NCBI GenBank assembly: GCA_030710605.1
Contig: CP092884.1
Span: forward strand, 19,077,483 to 19,141,482
DNA from: Cordylochernes scorpioides
Taxonomy: Eukaryota > Arthropoda > Arachnida > Pseudoscorpiones > Chernetidae
Length of the DNA: 64,000 nucleotides
Direction of reading: 5' to 3'
Shown here: piece by piece, positions 61,339 through 64,000 of the stretch
Layout of the letters: each line of letters begins with the position of its first letter
Numbering within the stretch: the stretch's first letter is position 1
Translations under genes and position numbers: made by a program
The notes under the pieces: model-generated
Databases searched by the model: none
Seen by the model: the letters and a program-made list of their open reading frames with translations, nothing else
What the model was told of the DNA's origin: nothing

Positions 61339-61836
61339 TTAGTTTATCAACATGTATATTTTCGAGTTTAAGTGCTGGCCTTTATTTTGAAGTTTTATGT
61401 GGATCATTCCCACTGTTTCCAAGGGTATTCCATTTGGACCTTGTAATACTTTATCAGATTTTTCCAGTTTTATTCTTTGGAAACTTAGATAAGCTGTGAT
61501 AAAATCATTCACCTTTTCCCCTTCCTGCTGAAATCTTTGATTAAATCTTGCCCTTTCATAAATTATATTACGTCTTGGAATAAAGTGACTCTCAAAGCAT
61601 TCAATAACTTTATCATAATTTTCTAATTGGTCACTTGCTATTTTATATGACAACAAAATGTCATCTGCATTATCACCCATGCAGTACACGAGCATATTAA
61701 CTTGCTCATTTTCTGGGTTATTAATTAACCCGCTTGCCTGCCTAAAACGTTCAAATCTCCTAATCCATTTTGGCCAATCACCTGGATTTGAAAAATTAAA
61801 AGGTTCTGGGGCTACACAATTATAATTTTGGGACAT
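61339..61836 (-). pseudogene. Gypsy B gag fused to a protease remnant
   Basis: 165 codons on the minus strand. The N-terminal FNFSNPGDWPKWIRRFERFR and ADDILLSYKI, then YERARFNQRFQQEGEKVNDF are a gag capsid of the short Gypsy type found in arthropods. After FITAYLSFQ the reading passes directly into KVLQGPNGIPLETVGMIHIK, which resembles the middle of the aspartic protease. The zinc knuckle and the protease active-site segment are therefore deleted, and the frame ends in a stop before the reverse transcriptase. Confidence 0.78.
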
Positions 61837-62024
61837 TATAAAGACTTACTTATAATATAATATAACTTACCAAAAAGTTTGCTTGATGTCAAGTTTCAAA
61901 TTTTCTTCGAACAACGACTTTCTTTATGAATTCAGTTTATTGCTTCTAAGCTTGCTTGATGTCGAATTTCAAATTTTCTTCGAACAACGACCTTCTTTAT
62001 GAATTCAGTTTACCGCTGCCACCA

Positions 62025-62180
62025 TGTGTTGTTATCCAAGACGAGGCAAGATTAACTAAGCATTAGTTTATTTCCTATTATATTATATCTGTCATATACA
62101 AGTCAAAAGAGATCACTAGCAGAGTATTATTCCTTTTGGTTTCCAGAGCTCAACATTCTATGAGCCTAATACTCTGCACA
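62025..62180 (-). repeat. Gypsy B LTR (5')
   Basis: 156 bp. Two tandem copies of a GCTTGCTTGATGTC...CTTTATGAATTCAGTTTA block (about 61880-62011) lie in the leader next to it. Confidence 0.93.
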
Positions 62181-63255
62181 GTCAGTACAAACGACTATCC
62201 ATTTTTTCTTTCCTTGAGATATGGGGAAGCGTCCCAATAAATCTATTCCGACCTTTTGAAAGGGGCTGTCCGGAGGCGGAATGGGCTTCAGATAGCCAGG
62301 GGGCAATTGAGGTACACCCTTACGACGCTGGCAGTCCTGACAATGGCCCACGTACCTCTTCACGCTTCTGTACAGCCCTGGCCAGTAGAACCTTCTCTTG
62401 ACTCTGTCGTAGGTTATAGCGAAACCCAGATGTCCAGCGGTAGGTGCGTCATGCAGGTCGCTCAGGATTTCCATTCGAAGGTGCCTTGGGACCACCAATA
62501 GTAAAGGTTGTTCAGTTGGGTCATAATTTTTTCTATAGAGAATCCCTTTGACAATTTTGAACTTGTCGTCTTGCTTGGTAAGTGAAGGCTGAGATATATT
62601 TCTGATTATTTCCGCAATGTAAGGGTCATTTTCTTGTTCTATACCGATGTCACTTTGAAGGAATAATGTGGGAATATCATCATTAAAATTCTCCTCGGTA
62701 TGTTTTAGGGGATTTCTCGATAGGCCGTCAGCGTCTTGGTGCATTCTCCCAGTCTTGTAGACAATAGAGACGTCATACTCCTGTAGCCTCAGCGCCCACC
62801 TCGCCAATCTGCCTGCAGGATCTTTCAAGTTGGTCAACCAACATAAGGAATGGTGGTCAGTTACAACTCTAAAGTGACGTCCGAACAAATAAGGCCTAAA
62901 TTTTCCAATCGCCCATATTATGGCCAGGCATTCTCTCTCTGTTGTTGAATAATTTTGTTCTGCCCTTAAAAGGGTGCGCGAAGCATAAGCAATTACCTTT
63001 TCATCACTCCCTTGTTTTTGCGCAAGCACGGCACCTATTCCATATCCACTGGCATCAGTATGTAGTTCAGTTGGAGCGTCATCATCAAAATGTCCCAACA
63101 CTGGTTTTGACGTCAAGGCAATCTTTAATTTCCGAAACGCTCCCTCTTGGGCTGTGTTCCACTCGAACTTTGTCCCCTTAGAGAGTAGGGCGTTAAGGGG
63201 GCGTGCGATATCCGCATAGTTCCTAATGAAACGTCTATAATAGGGCTTCCAATCC
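62181..63255 (-). pseudogene. Gypsy A RT thumb, RNase H and integrase N-terminus
   Basis: Starts inside the connection of a Gypsy polyprotein (YYRRFIRNYADIARPLNALL). RNase H follows with ELHTDASGYGIGAVLAQK (first Asp), STTERECLAIIWA (Glu) and VVTDHHSLCWL (Asp). Next is the integrase zinc site (HLGFAITYDRVKRRFYWPG, CQDCQRRKG) and the start of the catalytic core (KVGIDLLGRFPISQGKKKWI), ending at the Gypsy B duplication. Open throughout, but cut off at its 5' side near 63255. Confidence 0.88.
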
Positions 63256-63320
63256 CTGTACATATTTTCAATCCCGGGATTCGGGATTGCTTTTTTCTCA
63301 ATCCCGGGATTGAAAAACAT
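63256..63320. repeat. AATCCCGGGATT palindrome cluster at the Gypsy A break
   Basis: CAATCCCGGGATT occurs twice and ATTCGGGATTG once within 65 bp, at the point where Gypsy A loses homology. It is not part of a Gypsy polyprotein and its origin is unknown. Confidence 0.6.
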
Positions 63321-63560
63321 TTTTGTCTTTCTACGCCAAGAGGTATATCGTTTCGTTCGTTATATTTTTAATTTTTTCTTTTATATAGTGCCAATGACGT
63401 GGCACTTACTTCGATGAAAACAACCCGAAAGCCATATATTTTGCGCCTGCTTATGAACTAAATCATTGCTTTTGGGTTACAGTTTGAAATTATCTGTCAA
63501 TTACTGTACACACATCTGGAAAAAAATTACTGTTCTTGGAACTCTTAGACCACATCTCTT
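63321..63560. other. Short stretch without recognised features
   Basis: AT-rich sequence between the broken Gypsy A and the hAT end. Nothing identifiable. Confidence 0.4.
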
Positions 63561-63564
63561 AATG

Positions 63565-64000
63565 CAGTGTTGGGCAGTAATCCATTCAAAGTAATTCCTT
63601 ACCTTGTAATTACGATTACTTTGCAATGCATTACTTTGCAAAAAAAATAATTGCATTAGAATGTAAACATAATTACTCGTAATTCTATATATAATGATAG
63701 CAATTGTGATTAAAATTACTTGTAATTGTAATTATAGCAAATGTAATCATGATTATTTGCAATTGTGATTATAGAAAATGTAATCATTATTGCATTTTGC
63801 CCAACTATGTATTAATGTTTAGAAAGAAGACAGCACCGTTTTAAAAACCATGAATTACTTTATTTTAAGGATAAAAATTCAATTTCGAGAAATATTTGAG
63901 CGTAGGAAAGATAATTTGTCAAAAGTGTCATCATGCAAACTAGAACGTATCTTATTGCATAGGTATCCAGAGGAGGAGAAGACTCTTTCCGATTCCACAG
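63565..64000 (-). mobile_element. hAT transposon end, continues beyond the window
   Basis: CAGTGTTGGGCAGTAATC at 63565 is a hAT-type terminus followed by GTAATTAC-type subterminal repeats. TTTTGCCCAACTATG ends at 63809 with near-matching 8-bp flanks (TCTTAATG and TATTAATG), so 63565-63809 may alone be a MITE. Transposase coding sequence appears from 63998 leftwards. Confidence 0.6.
63879..63998 (-). CDS. hAT transposase C-terminal dimerisation domain (partial)
   Basis: Minus-strand reading SERVFSSSGYLCNKIRSSLH, then FDKLSFLRSNISRN and a stop at 63879. This is the C-terminal hAT dimerisation motif (normally ERVFS-AG-I---R--L----V--L-FL--N). The start is outside the window, so integrity cannot be judged. 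Confidence 0.85.
   Translation of the reverse strand: MESERVFSSSGYLCNKIRSSLHDDTFDKLSFLRSNISRN

Larger units (their letters stand above)
58330..62180 (-). mobile_element. Gypsy element B inserted in Gypsy A
   Basis: 3851 bp with identical-looking 156-bp LTRs (TGTGTTGTTATCC...CTCTGCACA) at 58330-58485 and 62025-62180, and a 5-bp GTCAG duplication (58325-58329, 62181-62185). Reading on the minus strand, TGGTGGCAGCGG follows the 5' LTR as a primer-site candidate. The internal region has a short gag, protease remnant, reverse transcriptase, RNase H and integrase, with a frameshift. The element is young but defective. Confidence 0.93.
57209..63255 (-). mobile_element. Gypsy element A, 5' truncated and split by Gypsy B
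   Basis: A minus-strand Ty3/Gypsy element. Its RNase H and integrase N-part lie at 62181-63255, and the integrase C-part and 3' LTR at 57209-58329. The two parts join in frame after removal of Gypsy B and its GTCAG duplication. Gag, protease and most of the reverse transcriptase are missing. The left limit of the LTR is approximate. Confidence 0.85.

Overview
This 64 kb window is AT-rich animal DNA, most likely from an arthropod with a large, transposon-rich genome. The evidence is spliced exons with GT/AG borders, multi-kilobase introns full of nested transposons, and metazoan element families: mariner, Tc1, pogo-like, piggyBac, hAT, BEL/Pao, Copia, Gypsy, I-like LINEs and Penelope-like elements. 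A chelicerate or crustacean is possible, but the sequence alone does not settle it.

The only host gene I can support lies on the + strand from about 7.0 to 43.8 kb. It encodes a small type I membrane protein resembling LRP11: signal peptide, MANEC-type cysteine domain, one LDL-receptor class A repeat, a long Pro-rich stalk, one membrane helix and a short basic tail. Eight exons join in frame (327+220+141+228+183+105+111+233 nt, 515 residues), and every intron after the first is phase 1. Two introns are only 49 and 51 nt; the others are 1.9 to 13.5 kb and consist largely of mobile elements. A perfect NRF-1-type palindrome lies just upstream of exon 1.

Region by region. 1.5-5.6 kb: an I-like LINE (minus strand) broken by a Penelope-like element and by a foldback carrying hammerhead ribozyme motifs. 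7.5-17 kb (intron 1): foldback MITEs, a Helitron-type end, a dead mariner, the 5' part of a second LINE, a 1.28 kb pogo-like element, a dead Tc1 and another pogo-like element. 17.6-25 kb: a large foldback, a hammerhead-like repeat, a piggyBac relic, and a LINE 3' end with an internally deleted LINE derivative inserted in its RNase H. 25.3-38.7 kb (intron 5): a LINE relic, two inverted tRNA-Gly-like sequences, a piggyBac relic, a full-length Copia with identical LTRs and an open 1305-residue polyprotein, and a two-unit tandem repeat with a hammerhead in each unit (a retrozyme candidate). 39.4-43.2 kb (intron 6): a young BEL/Pao element whose reverse transcriptase region is replaced by an acidic stretch and a membrane helix. 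47.2-49.0 kb: a near-perfect 1.8 kb palindrome of two head-to-head Penelope-like GIY-YIG units. 49.5-53.5 kb: a pogo-like element containing a 2.6 kb CAC...GTG-ended DNA transposon. 57.2-63.3 kb: a Gypsy relic interrupted by a second, younger Gypsy. 63.5 kb to the end: hAT sequence.

The unusual theme is the density of hammerhead-type motifs. Ten reasonably preserved copies in five families, plus two decayed copies, occur on Penelope-like elements, foldbacks and tandem repeats. Several have a self-complementary stem III, as expected for ribozymes that cleave as dimers. No RNA genes other than the tRNA-like pair and these motifs, and no CRISPR array, were seen.
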